Source of the DNA: Amoebidium appalachense
Taxonomy: Eukaryota > Ichthyosporea
Direction of reading: 5' to 3'
NCBI GenBank assembly: GCA_963693365.1
Contig: CAVNZM010000006.1
Location: 10,044,001-10,108,000 of the forward strand
DNA: 64,000 nucleotides
The notes below the pieces were generated by a model, which did not search any database, was not told where the DNA came from, and saw only the letters and a list, made by a program, of their open reading frames with translations. Shown here one piece after another: positions 49,446 to 62,316 of the stretch (positions are counted from its first letter, which is position 1; each line of letters starts with the position of its first letter). A program made the position numbers and the translations under genes.

Positions 49446-50408
49446 CTCAGACATAAACTCGCTCTCTGCGCTGCCCGTGAACTCCGTCTTGACCTCCTTC
49501 TCCCTCCACCCCCCCTTAACCCCCCTCCCTTTCCCTCTCCCCCTCCCCCTACCTCCTCTTGCTGCCCGTTTCCCCCTATCCTCCCTTTCTGCATGCTCCG
49601 ACACCGTATCTGTGTTTTCACCCATCACCACATCCTCCTGCCCAACATCAGAAGACACCTCTGAAGGGGCTCTTTTCTTATCTCTAAGCCCCCGCCCTTC
49701 TTCCCCCTCCACGTGTGGCGTGCTCTCCGACTCCACCCCAGCCTCCCTCTTTGCATGCACCCTGCTCGACCTACGCACCATCAGTGGCCCTGTTGGGTTT
49801 GTCACTAGCGCCCATGCCCCCGCAGGCCCCTCTTCTAAAACCTCCTCTTCCGTTTCACCTCCCTTAGCTCGCTCTTCCTGTTCCTTCCCTGCCCCATACT
49901 CTTCCTTTCCGGCGTCCTCCAGAGTCGTGTATGACTCTGTCTCTTTCCCATTCTCTGCGACCATAGGTGTTGGCTCATCGTTTCTTCTGGCCTTGGTACA
50001 TATCTTTTCTCCCGCGATGCCACCCGAATCTTGGCCCCCGTGTGTCGCAAACCCCGGTCCTGGAACAATTTTCACCCAGTCGCTTGGGGGCTGGGAGTAC
50101 AAATGTGCATTTGTTTGCTCCTCCCACGAAGCCGTAGGCACTGCATGGTTGGAAGGTGGCCTTTCATCAGCTCCGATGCGTGTGAAAAGATTCGACGTGG
50201 TGTGGCCTCCAAAGGTAAAGCTGAAGTTCTTTTTGCTGGAGTTTTGTTCGCTCGGGGTATGATGTATAGGGGATCTTTCCTGGTGAAAAGACACACCGGT
50301 AGGTGCTTGTGCCTCTGGTTCGGCTGCCCGTGTGTGTCGAGTATGTGTGGTTTTGGAGGGATGCATAGGGACAGCAGGGGGGGAGATCGTCCTGGGTGGG
50401 CCCTGCAT
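49446..50408 (-). CDS. Hypothetical low-complexity, charged protein (partial)
   Basis: A 321-codon minus-strand open frame beginning MQGPPRTISPP and ending at a possible donor GAG|GTTGGT (49446). Unlike most long frames here it is not a repeat translation. It is hydrophilic, with His/Pro/Ser-rich then Glu/Lys-rich parts and an Arg/Gly block (GRGRGKGRG) near the end, like RGG or AT-hook-type nucleic-acid-binding tails. No signal peptide or membrane span. The other strand of this stretch is also open (49477-50262, Ser/Pro-rich), so strand choice rests on the start and the charged, domain-like composition. Downstream exons were not found. A disordered nuclear or RNA-binding protein is the best guess, with low certainty. 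Confidence 0.45.
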
Positions 50409-51356
50409 GTTTGTTGCTGCTGTAGACCGGGGTCACCCGTTGAGTCCAAACTGCAGTGTAAATGTTAACAGATAAAAAACATCTAGTAAAGTGTTAGCTT
50501 CCACTTATCTCTACTTGAAAGAGAATGAGCTATTCTCTCGCCGTCCGTTGAAAAGCAACTGAATAAGTTAGAGTTCCCATACTGAAACAGCCCACCAAGC
50601 AAAGTCAAAAGGACCACTAAACCACATACGCACCTTTCACCTCAGAACTTCTTTAAGGCTGTGCTGGTATTCACGAAACTTCACCCTCCTACCGGTCGCT
50701 TAAAAACACTACTTCCGCTTTCTTGACAACCTTTCTCCACTTCTCGTTAGTTGAATATCCACGGTCCACCGGCCTCTTCCCCCACCCGCTCCTGTGCTTC
50801 CGCGCAGAAACCAGCGCACGCACGCACTCCATAGCGAAGAATTTCGTGCTATTTCGGGTTGTTGGGTGACAGCTGGCCCGCTGGGACGCGTGTACGGTTG
50901 GGGACTTGCAAGGCGCGTGTTATGGTTGGGCTCGGGCTGATAGCTATGCCACCTGGTAAGGCTGGCAGGAGTTGCATGCCATGAGTGCCACAAAACACTG
51001 GCAGAGACCGTGCCAGAGAGGCCAGGAGTGGAACAATGTGATCTACCACATACCATTAAATGCGTGTTTATCCAATCATGATGGGTTGCAAAAATTGTAG
51101 GAATGCAACGTCATCACGACTCCACGAGTCATCCGTGACGGTCCGATTGAACATGGCCACGGCCACGGCCCTCTGAAAAAAAGACGGCCTGGATAGATTA
51201 CGTCATAAAATCGCATTCCATTGTGCTCTTGGCATCCAAATCCCGCCATTCCAGCCACAAAACATCGATAAACACATGTTTTGTTTTTCGTTTTCGTCTC
51301 CGTCGATTTTTTTCGTTGTTACGGGAGGCTTTAGGCACAACGGAGGCGACTGTGAA
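50409..51356. other. Divergent intergenic region
   Basis: Ordinary-complexity sequence between the start of the minus-strand hypothetical and the start of the THAP gene, probably holding both promoters. No exon recognised. Confidence 0.45.
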
Positions 51357-51839
51357 ATGGCTGACGGCGGGACTGGCCCCATGGAGGGAGCTATTCCAGC
51401 TGAGGCTGGGTTAGATAAGCAGAAACGTAGCGTCAAGCGTAGCACCAACCTCGGTAACGTATGCAGTGTTCCAGGCTGCAGAGGCATTTACGACGACGAA
51501 AACAAGGTTTCTGTTTACAAATTTCCCAACCCGAACGATGGGCGGATAAGAAACGATAAACTACGTGAAGAAACACGACAACTTATGAACGCGTGGCTAC
51601 GGGCTGTGCCGAGGGAGTGGCCCCAGAACTTCGACCCACACGACGGTTTTGCGCGTGTCTGCTGTCGTCACTTTCCGTCCCATGATATCATCACAAAGTC
51701 CGGCCAAACGATGCCTAGACCAGGCGCCGTCCCCAGCATTTTCCCCAATTGCCCTACTTACTTGAGCGCACCTTCCGCGCCTCCACGTACTGCCGTACTA
51801 CCTCCACTGCATTCACCAGCAGCAGTGACCAGCGGCTGA
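51357..51839 (+). CDS. THAP zinc-finger domain, first part of P-element-like gene
   Basis: A 160-residue frame from an ATG in good context (GAAATGG). It carries a C2CH THAP DNA-binding domain: Cys36 and Cys41 (CSVPGC), Trp80 in the conserved AW position, Cys102-x2-His105 (CCRHF) and the closing AVPSIF at 124-129, all in family order. The stretch between the cysteine pair and the CxxH is longer than usual (about 60 residues), with a polar insert. THAP domains occur in animal transcription factors and at the N-terminus of P-element-family transposases. The stop at 51837-51839 falls where another frame continues with transposase-like sequence, so this is probably not the true C-terminus. Confidence 0.82.
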   Translation: MADGGTGPMEGAIPAEAGLDKQKRSVKRSTNLGNVCSVPGCRGIYDDENKVSVYKFPNPNDGRIRNDKLREETRQLMNAWLRAVPREWPQNFDPHDGFARVCCRHFPSHDIITKSGQTMPRPGAVPSIFPNCPTYLSAPSAPPRTAVLPPLHSPAAVTSG

Positions 51840-52087
51840 TTTGGCTGGAGAAATTCGCTGAGTGGGTGGTGAGCATGCCTACTGGCAAGGGGGGGTTTTA
51901 CGGAGGAAACGCAGTGGTCGCTGGCGTTTACAAGCAAGACAATGGTACCCCCCCCCCCCCCCCCCCCCCCCCCAACCCCCCGGAAAAAAAAGCAGAAAGG
52001 AGGATGAAAAACACACCGAAATACTAAAAATCCCCTCCGGTGTGCCCCCTTCCCAGCCCTCGTGCACTAAACAACCCAGCCTCCCCC

Positions 52088-52126
<39 letters not shown>

Positions 52127-52397
52127 ATCTCTCTCTCAACCATGGCCACCATAGCACCACCACATCCCCCTTCGTACACGAAACAACAGAATAAAACGAA
52201 AATTTCAATCTTGAGCCCCCCTCTATACCCGCCCCCCCCCCCCCCCCCACTTTCTATTGCGTTGAAAAATAAGCAACCCCCCCCCTCCCCTTGACTGGAT
52301 AGATAAGCAGGCCCCCCCCCCCAAACACGAGGTCACATGAGGAGTCGACGGGCATAAAGTGTGTGATGTGTTGTGTGGGTGTACACATCTAACATAG

Positions 52398-52398
<1 letters not shown>

Positions 52399-52452
<54 letters not shown>

Positions 52453-52511
52453 ACACGCGTGCGTGCGCGCATCAGTGTGTGTGTGTGTCTGTGTGTCTGT
52501 GTGTGTGTGCG

Positions 52512-52573
<62 letters not shown>
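52399..52573. repeat. (GT)n microsatellites in intron
   Basis: Two GT-rich runs (about 52399-52450 and 52509-52572) precede the acceptor at 52681. C-tracts at 51950-51973 and 52095-52127 lie in the same intron. Confidence 0.93.
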
Positions 52574-53383
52574 GGGGTGGGTGGGTGGGGAGGGGAGGGG
52601 GGGGCTTTTCCATATGGTTTTTCACATGCCAAGCGTAGTCAAATGTGGTGCCATACAGATTTTGCTGACTTGTTATTTGCAGGCCAGTCTCATCCGCTAT
52701 CTCCTGGACAGCGGCGTGAGCGGCGAGAAGCTCAACTTTGTGCTCACCAGAAAAATTTCAAACCGACCCCCTTGAGGGTGCTTTTGGCACAATCCGACAG
52801 TACAGCGGTGGGAACTACAACGTTGGGACAGCACAGGTGGGTACCTCTCCTCCCGGACCACCCCCCCCCCCCCCCCAAACGGTTATTCCACCCCCCCACC
52901 CTACCCTACTCAGCCACCCACCCACTGCCTGCCACGGTGAAACACAAGAGACACATCACAAACACACGATTCATACAGCATTACAAAGAATAGAGACAGA
53001 ACAGATATAGGTTGATTTGGTGATTCACCTTAAATCATGGGATAGTGGTGTCATGACATGGTGGCTCCGGGGAACAAAAAAATCAGGAGAGAAGAAAAAA
53101 GAGGGGGGGAGGGGGGGAGGGGGGGGGGGGGGGGGGATGTTGAGAGAGCCAGGGACGGAATAGGGGGTTAGAGGAGGAGGGGAGGGGGTACGGGGGGGGG
53201 GGGGGGTTGGGGGGGGGGTTTAAGGGTAAAAGTAGTGTGGTGAAAAGAAAGGGTGCAAAGAAAACTGAACGAAAAATGAGAAGGGGAAGGGGGGAGGGGG
53301 GGGGGGGGGGGGGGGCATGTTGTTGAACGCAAACCACAAAAATGCAAGCACGTACACGCACACACACACAGAAACACACACAC

Positions 53384-53389
<6 letters not shown>

Positions 53390-53468
<79 letters not shown>

Positions 53469-53471
53469 GTT

Positions 53472-53509
<38 letters not shown>

Positions 53510-53540
53510 CCACACCCACACCCACACCCACACCCACACA
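53390..53540. repeat. (CA)n microsatellite in intron
   Basis: About 75 bases of CA, a short interruption (CCGTTGG at about 53467) and a second CA/CCCACA run, in the intron before the block at 53709. Confidence 0.93.
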
Positions 53541-54747
53541 CCATACATACACAACCCCATGCAGATATACATATATGTGTACATACGAAGATATGCTATG
53601 ATACACTGCTTGCGCGCCCGCACCATACTGTGTCATAACTTTTATAGCCACGTGCCATCTATATATACACAAATCACACAATAAACTCACCTCTATGAAC
53701 AGACTCTCCAGGCCGTCAAAAGGATACGGGTGCAGAAGCTGGCAAAGCTGGCAGTGCAAACGGGCACAAGTGTAACACAGCTGTTCGACAACATGAACAC
53801 GGCACTCAACAGCAAACGCAAAACGATCACCATCGAGACCATTCTCCCACTCTACAACACCACCATCTGGGGCCACGTCCATAAAATCAGAGAAGACATC
53901 AGAAAGCCAGAGGTGCTAACCTACCGGGCAGGGTTATGTGTGCACGCGCTTCACGTGCGCGGTGTGGGCTGCAAAACATGTCGTGCACAACTCGAAATCA
54001 CCACACCCAACACCCACACACCCACCGAAACAAGCACGACAGCTACCGAAACAGCCACCACTACGGCCGGGAGAGCCACAGACGATCACTACCGACTCAT
54101 CCGCGCCGCCAATCGGAAGGGCCTGACTTTCCCTTCACCACCACAGTGAGCATTGCCACATTGGTCTACTGTGTGGTGGAGGCACTGCTAAAGCCACTGG
54201 TAAACACGTACCTTCCGGGGGGCAGCCAAAGCACGGTGGCTGTACTACTCAGCGAACATGCAGTCAAAAGGTACAATACCGATAAGGCACTTATGGACGA
54301 GTGTGGGGTGTGCGGCACGCAAAAGCGAGCACTAGTGGAGAGACTGATAACCGTTGCAACCAACTGCCACCTGAGTGCGTATGTGCGTCAACGCAAGGAA
54401 CAAGCGAAAAAGCACCCAACAAAGCAAACCAGAAAGCCAAGACAGTGCAGGCGGCCGCATTGGCGGCGAGCGAAGCCGCCGCGGGGGCAGGCGTCCCCGC
54501 CACAGTTGCAGGGAGCAAGCCGGCGACAAAACCAGCAAAGAAGAAAAAGGAGAGCAACACAGAGGAAAAGGAAGGCGAAGAGAGGAAGAAGGGAACGAAA
54601 GGTAGAAAGAAAACAACCACGGTGGAACCACCTACCGTCGAGGTGGAGATGGAGGATAACGATGACGAATTGATGGCTGCACTGGAAGCAGCAGAGGCTG
54701 AATACGATTGCCTGATAGAAGCGTACTCGGAGGAAGCAGAGCTTTAG

Positions 54748-57146
54748 AGGCTTTGAGACTGTTTTGTGTGAACAGTTTTTCTTTATTTTTTGTTTTGCAG
54801 GTGTAGAGGGCCGAAGGGGTTGGGCCACATAGTGTTTATGGGTTAGATTCGAGTTTTCTGTTAGACGGTGTTGCTGTTCACTGTTACACGCTCTAGTATT
54901 TCTTGAAACAGAAAGCGACAACTTACCTCGTGGTAAGAAACAACCAGGTGAATGTATACGCAAACATGTAATTTATATGTAATAGTAGATCTCTGCTTGT
55001 GGCTGAGGGTAGTGTAGGAGGAGTGAACGTGAACTAACTAGAAACATGTACACTAGTAGTATACTATTCTTTGTGCTAGTAAGCGTTAGGGTCTACTTTC
55101 TAACATAATAGTACCCACGCTACAATGTTTGCACCTACAGAAAAATAGACTACGTGCTCGGGAAGCACTTCACAAACTTCTGCCCTCGGAGGCTCGTGTT
55201 TTGTTTGTGAGGGCCGTGGATTGAAGCATTGCGCAGGGGATATTGATACTACCAAAATGAAAGTGTGTTACTAAACATAGAACAATATAAATAGAATTTT
55301 CGAGACGGCCGTGGATTGAAGCATCATACGTACGTCTTTGGCGACCCATGAGAGGGGGAGGGGAGTGTGTGGATAGGATTAGGGGAGAGGGGAGGGGAGG
55401 TGGGGAGAGGGGAAGGGTGTGTGTGGGGGGGGGGGGGAGGGGGGGGGAGGGGGGGGAACGTAGGCCTATAGCTGTGTGGGGGGCTCATTCTGAAGAATAC
55501 ATATCCATGGGGCTTTGTCGGATAAAAGGGAGGCCTCGGGAAAAAACTGGTCTCGAACAAAGAAGGTCAAGTGCCTATGGCAAAGTAGCACGAAATTTTA
55601 TGACATGTTTTTCAACTTTCTGTCACTTGTGCAGGCATCGCGACGATCGATGTTGGTCGGCAGCATGCATGTACAATCGATCAAGACCCGTATATGCGTA
55701 TGTTGTATGGATGGGCAGGGTCACAGTATACGTAGTGTGCGTTTATCTTTATATCGAACAGCATCTAACAGCGTAGCGCTCGTTCGTATTTCTCTATGAA
55801 TGGATATCAATACCGTGGTTGTGGCCATATTGAGGGGCGTATACACGCTCGTGTTGTGTGGCAAGCCAGCAACCAACCCGATATCGATCTTTCACAAACA
55901 CGCACACATGCACTCTACACCACCACCACTCTCTGGTCCTTTACCCCCATTAGCCACTTCCCCTCTGCCATCCCTCAATCCCAGCATTATTTCTGCGTCG
56001 CTTGCCTGGAGCACAGGGTACAAACGCGGGATCTGTGGTCGTGGGCACTGTTAAGGATGGGTAGTTTATATAGCTACGGTACCGGCGACATTGTACAGCC
56101 TTTGAAGTGACAGCACACCTTGCCTGGGTACAATGCAACCCCGTTCTATTATAAAACCCTTGAGGGCTTGTGTACACAGTGAATGGGTATTTTTCTTGGA
56201 ATGGCAGCGAACACAGGCCAAAAGACAGACACACCCGTGGTCACAGGTTCAAACAAGAAACAACCTGAGCACGAACGAGGCCTGGGCAAAATTTCGCTCA
56301 AACATGATTGGGTCAGAAAACGCCAGAGCAATCTAGGATAAACTATTACTATATTTGGTAAGCATGCCCTACAAGCTTGCGTATTTGATTGGTTGGTGGT
56401 CTGGGAACCAATGCCCGCTCACGACTAAAAAAATTCCATAACACTAACACAAATGGCTCACTACAAAAGGGAATCGCTCAGCCGACAGTCCAAAAAAAAA
56501 CACTAAGGTAGGAGCTTCGGGAGTGGATGTTCTCAGGGTTGATGTGAAGTTTTCAATGTGAGTGTTGACTATGAAAGTTTCTTGAATAGAGAGAAGGGAT
56601 GGTTTTACTTGGAAGGGTTGCGCTATAAAGGGTGGTTGCGATGCATCTCTGTACAGTGACAGATGACATTGCTTTGCTGATCAAGATTCCTACCTACAGA
56701 ATACCCCGAAATCGAAAGAGACGTGAGAATGTTGAGTCAAGGTCTTTCCGCAATTGCTCGTTCCTCCGCCGGTACGTCGCTTTCCCTGTGTTGCTGCTGT
56801 ACTCTTCAAACATGGCATTAGCTTTTGGACTTTACTCTACTCATGAAAGGATATTATGTTGGTTTGACTTGCCCTGCAAATTGGGCCAACTGAAGTGTGT
56901 ATACGTAGTTGCTCATTTCCCATGCCAGCTTGTTGTCTGCGTCTTTGAGGGAATGTGTGGAGCGGGTTTCAAAATGCATACTGTAGACAGGATGATATAT
57001 GCGCGGAATGCGAAAACGGTGCAGAAGGGTTATTGTGATAACTTTGCGGATCTGGTGCAGGAGACTATCTGGTGCAGGAGACTATCATAGATCTTAGTTC
57101 TGTACCTGACTACGTATCAATCTTTGACTTACTTCTCCCCTCATAG
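54748..57146. other. Intergenic, 5' exon of next gene not placed
   Basis: A GGCCGTGGATTGAAGCAT motif occurs twice about 100 bases apart (near 55209 and 55307), and a G-rich block lies at 55425-55457. An open frame at 56632-57090 has no motif and no splice link to the CLYBL exons. The CLYBL first exon, which must end in phase 1, should lie in this region. Confidence 0.35.
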
Positions 57147-59998
57147 TGCACCAGGCCGTTCAACAGACGGCAGCGAGGGCTGCTGCTGCAGTGTGCATGC
57201 GCAGGTTTGTTTCATTCATGGTTGGGCACGGCAAAGCATGCCAGAAACCACCTGATGTATATGCGTCTTTTGATACTAGGTTTAACCGTTGGGGATTGTT
57301 GGGCATGCCATAAGGGTCATAGATAGCAACCTATGTTCGGGGGAATGTAGCAAGGGGTGGGGGAGAATGTAGCAAGGGGGGGTGGGGAGGGGGGGGAGGG
57401 GGGAGGGATATAGTTCACGTAATAAGGGTTGTGTGTTTGAGGGGAGGGGTTGGGGGTGGAGGGGGGAGGGGGGGGGAAGGGGCTTGAGGAGCAACTCACT
57501 GAACATCTTGTTTGCAGCTACACAACAAACCACAAGAAGGTAGAGACGGTCCGGCGCTGCATCTTCAGTGGTAGGTGCTGGTGTTCTCCTGATCTCACTC
57601 CGCCTTTTGTGTATCTCGGGCCCAATCTGTAGCACGGTTGCTATTCCTATGAGAGGCTTCTGGGGGCCGATACTCCACCATAGGCAGAGATAATGGAATG
57701 AGACGTTAAGAATGATAAGATCAAAAATATTCTCCAAGTACCCTTTTTGGTGGACATGGGAAGCACCAGTTGCATTACACTTGCCTGCCAACACACTTGC
57801 ACATGACTAATATTTGCCTCCACCCAGTGCCGGGCTATGACACACGCAAGATCAGCAAGCTGCCCAAGCTGGACATCGATTCCATCGTCCTGGACCTGGT
57901 AAACAACCACCCCCCCCCCCCCTCCCCCCCCCCCCAAATGGGATATTGATACCTGCAATGGGTTTTCTGTTACAAGTCTTTTCAATCTGCCCTCTAGTAC
58001 CCTTCCCCCCCCCCTCCCCCCCCCCCCCCCCTGCGCCACCTCCGCCAGACACACACAAATACACATATATGGGGTGTCTGTGAGCATACTTAATGTCTAG
58101 AACGCTTGGGTTCTGGATTATCTGGAGATGATGTTTCTTCTGAAAGCTATCCTTTCAAGCCAAGATATTTCAACAACGTTTTGTTCGGACCCTTTGAAAG
58201 TACACAACTTCTCAGACCTAGCCTACTCAGCCTGCCAATGCCTTATGAGTAGGCTAGGCCTGGGAAGTTGAGTGTATTCCCCATATATGGTTCTTCACCA
58301 CACCATCTATACTGCTGGTGTGTACCCATTATCACATTTTCAAGTTTTGGCGAAAATAATCATGTACTGTTGCATAGTGTCTAGATTGGGGCATGTATCG
58401 ACACTTTTGGCCATGCAGGAGGATGCAGTGCCAGTGAACCGGAAGAAGGAGTCACGTGACATTGTGTGCAAAATCCTCAACGAGGTGGACTTTGGCCGTG
58501 GGGAGGTCGGTGTGCGCGTCAACGATGCTCGCTCAGGTACTTGTGCACTGTCTTGGTGGGGTGACATAAAAGTTGAATGGAGGGATAGCCATGAGAGTCA
58601 CCGGTGGAGGAAATGGCGTGTGGGTGGGGACAGAGGGTTGGGGTGAAGGGGGAGAGTGGGTAGCATGTGAGTCTCTGCGGTGCAAAGTGGATCGTGCAAA
58701 AGGAAGTTGGCTCAACGACTTATGTATGTGGTTGCATTTGGGGTTGCCTGAAGAGAGACCCACCAACAAAGGGGATGGAGATGATGATGCAACTGTTCGT
58801 GTATATGATGAGAGGGGGGGGGGGGGGGGGGGGGGGGGGGTGAGGGGGTTTGTTGGAGGGGAGGGGGGGGGGGGGATTGGGGACGGTGTGTGGGGTGAGA
58901 GATGGGGGTGGGGGGGGGGCTGCAATCGACTTACGTCGTGGCGTGGACAGCGCTTGTGCAGGACGACCTGAAGGCGGTGCTGCAGACAAAGAGCATCGAT
59001 GCCATTGTCATCCCAAAGGTCGAGAGCCCCAGTGACGTCAAGCTGGTCAATGACATCATCGACCACGTGGCCCCAGACGATGTGTACGTGCACCAAACAC
59101 ACACATGCAAAAAAGTAAAGGAAAGGAAAGGAAAGCAACCAGTCCATCCTGCGTGTGGTACCATTATTATCACACACTGCCACGCACGCGTATACTCATA
59201 CACACCAGCTCACATGCATATACACAGATACACCACGCTGCACACTCAAACACACCTGGCGGAGCATACAGGCACGTACACACAGGGAATCGAAATTCTC
59301 CCCTTGCTGTGACGTTCAGGTGTTTGGACACTCTCTGCTTTTCAACCGACCCTTCTTGCCCATGGTGCACTTGGTGTGAGTCTTACACGGGTTCATTTGC
59401 AGAAAAGACAACATCCGGCTGCTGCTGCAGATTGAGAGTGCAAATGCCATCCTCAACCTCAGAGAGATTGCCTCGGCCAGCCAACGTGTCGACGCTCTTA
59501 TTGTTAGCATCCCCCCTCACCCTTCCCTCCCTCCCTTTCCTTCTCCCTCCCCCTCCCCTCCCCTCCACCGCAACCCCCATCAACCCCAATGTCTTCGATA
59601 ATAATGTTATCTTACACATGCCGTGTGCAGCGCTTGCAACTTTCCAGTCAGCATTTTTATACAGAATAACCCCCTCTCCTAACCCCCCCCCCTCCCCACC
59701 GACCCACCCACTCACCCAATCCGTTAATTCTTTCATTCCTTTTTTATTGCAGGTTTGTACTGAAGTGTAATAAGTGAAGGATGGGCGGATGGCGAGGGAC
59801 TGGGGGGATTGTGTGTGTGTGTGTGGGGGGGGGAGGGGGGAGGGGGGGGTTGCTGGTCTTGGTAACCAGTCGGTTCGACCCGTACTTACTATCCACCCAC
59901 ACAGTTTGCCTCTGAGGATTACTGCGCTGATGTGGGTATGTGTCTGTTTTGCATGCAGTCTTTGTGTGGAAGGCTCTATGGTTTGCATGTGTGTGTGT

Positions 59999-60042
<44 letters not shown>

Positions 60043-60478
60043 GGGAAGCACGGGGTGAGGGGTGGGAGCCAATGCGAGTTAACTGATGGCATGGTTCCCT
60101 TGGATGGAGAGGTATGAATGTGTGTACTGGGAGGAGGAGGGAAAGCTGGGTGAGTGGGGAACCGGATGAAGGGCTTGGTGCATACATAGACATGCGGTAG
60201 TCAGATGGAGGGATAGTGGTGACTCTTTCATGTACAAGCATGCGGAGTAGCACGAAAGGTGGGGGGAGAGGGGGAGGAGGGGGAGGGGGAGTTGAAGAGG
60301 GCCTAAAATCTGACGCAAGTGGTGGTCCCTGGGGTCCTGCCCGGTCCAAACTCTCTCACGACTGAACAATATAATGCTTCCAAACCACTCCCCCCCCCCC
60401 CCCCCCCCCCCCCCCAACAAAAAAAATACACATACACACACATACCAACACCACCACTTCTCATGCCCCCACACCTGT

Positions 60479-60517
<39 letters not shown>

Positions 60518-60693
60518 CGGCTTCAAATTCTTACCATCAACTTTGAGGTACCAAATGTGTTTCTCACCACCCCCTGCACAGGCATCCATCGTACCCGTGG
60601 GGCCATGGAGCTTTTGTTTGCCCGCTCCTCTGTCGTCACCCATGCCGCTGCTCACAATCTGCAGGTGAACACCATAACCCCTCTCCCCTCCCT

Positions 60694-60724
<31 letters not shown>

Positions 60725-61708
60725 CCCCCCTCCCCCCTTCCCGCCCTCTTCCCCCCGCCCCCCGTCCCCCCCCAAAAAAATAAAATAAAATAAAGCAAAA
60801 AACACACAAAAAAAGCAGTGAGCAAACTCTTTTAGATACCCCCCCCCCCCCCCCCCCCTCTTTCCCCTCCCCCCACCCCCCCCCCCCCCCCCCCCCCCCC
60901 CATGCACACACACACCAACACACACGCACACACAAACATATGCTGTCCCACTCTCAACATCACACTCCTCCAACTTTCCCCCCTTTTTTCCATCCTCCTT
61001 GGTGCTCTTTCCCCTTGCTCTCCTGGGTAGGTTGCAGCACATGAAGCAACAGCAAGGAGATGCATAACAAACACCATATTCTTCTTGTCTAAATCCCCCC
61101 TCCTACCCCTCCCATCCTCCCCTCACCCCTCCCCTTCCCGTTGAAGAATAGGAAAGAAAGGAACAAGAATGAAAAGACATTAGCAAAACCCACAACCTTC
61201 CCTATCGTTCGTTCCGACATTGCGGAATATGGAAGGACGAGAGGCTTATCGAAGGGGCCGGGGGGGGGGGGGGGGGGGGGGGGGAGCAAAAACACGCAAC
61301 TCAATGGGCATGGCAGGCCATCGACATGGTGTGCATCGACTACCACGACAAGGAGCTGCTGACCCTGGAGAGCAGAGAGGCCCACCGGATGGGCTTCACC
61401 GGCAAGGCATGCCCCACCTGCCCTCCCCCACCATCCACCAACCTACCCACCCTCTTCCCTGGCCCCCTATCCAGCCACCCATCCACCCCCACACGCCTTC
61501 ATCCTCCCCTCCCCCTCCCCCCCCCCCCCCCCCCCCCCCCCCTTCCCCCTGGCGCCGCCCACACACACACACACGCACACACACGTACAACCACCACTTC
61601 GACCACGGACACACACAAACCTACTGCCCTGTTATTCTGTAATACTCATTGCGTATCTCTGCGAGCACCTTAGTTTCGCAATTCATCCTCTTCCCCCCCC
61701 CCCCCCCC

Positions 61709-61742
<34 letters not shown>

Positions 61743-61814
61743 CCCTTCCCCCATCCAACTTACACACATGCGCACGCACACGTACACACACACACACACA
61801 CACCCTTGATTTAT

Positions 61815-61854
<40 letters not shown>

Positions 61855-62285
61855 TTCTCCCTCTCTGTTATGCACATCACCATGAAGCCCTCACCCCAAC
61901 CCCCACCACCCCCTTTCATTCTTGCACGATCCAGTACCTCTCAAACCGTCCCCCCTCGCACCGAGCCATGCCATCACCACAAAACATCGTACCAAACTTG
62001 TCACTTTGCACACGGTTCTGCCTGTGCGTGGGGTGTTCTACTGCGGGTGATTGTGTTCCACTGTGGGTGGCTGTGTTCTAACTTTCAATCCCCCCTTGCA
62101 GCAAGCAGTGCATCCCGTGCAGGTGCCCATCATCCACAAGGAGTTCAGCCCCTCCACCAGAGGTATGTACACATGCGCAGGCTGAAACTAAACACGTTTC
62201 TGGGGGGAGGGGGGAGGGGTCCGTCTGTGTTGTGTGTGTGTGTGTGTTGGGTGGTGGTGTTTGTGGTTTCTTTTTTTTTTTTTTT

Positions 62286-62316
<31 letters not shown>

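Larger units (their letters stand above)
51840..54747 (+). pseudogene. C-terminal P-element/THAP9-type transposase remnants, frame-broken
   Basis: Downstream of the THAP frame, three exon-like blocks resemble the late part of P-element-type transposases. Block one (frame of 51749-51942) reads WLEKFAEWVVSMP and ends at a GTACCC donor. Block two starts at an acceptor (52682) with [19 protein letters not shown] and, across an A5 run, continues [19 protein letters not shown], the family's 'DPLExxFGxxR..GG' signature, then a donor GTGGGT. Block three starts near 53709 (AVKRIRVQKLAKLAV) and holds TYRAGLCVHALHV, GCKTCR, a GLTFPS motif and CGVCG, like the C-terminal zinc-ribbon-like and 'GGLTxPS' region. 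Frame changes occur near 51836, 52755, 54133 and 54407-54411. The last part is Lys-rich then acidic and ends YSEEAEL-stop. The RNase-H-like catalytic core expected after THAP is not present. Transposition activity is therefore unlikely. Confidence 0.68.

Noticed and set aside
49477-50262. 261-codon Ser/Pro-rich plus-strand frame
   Set aside because: It is the antisense of the charged minus-strand frame at 49446-50408. Composition and start favour the minus strand, though not conclusively.
56632-57090. 152-codon plus-strand frame as CLYBL first exon
   Set aside because: It has no targeting-peptide character, ends in a stop, and no donor in the required phase was evident.
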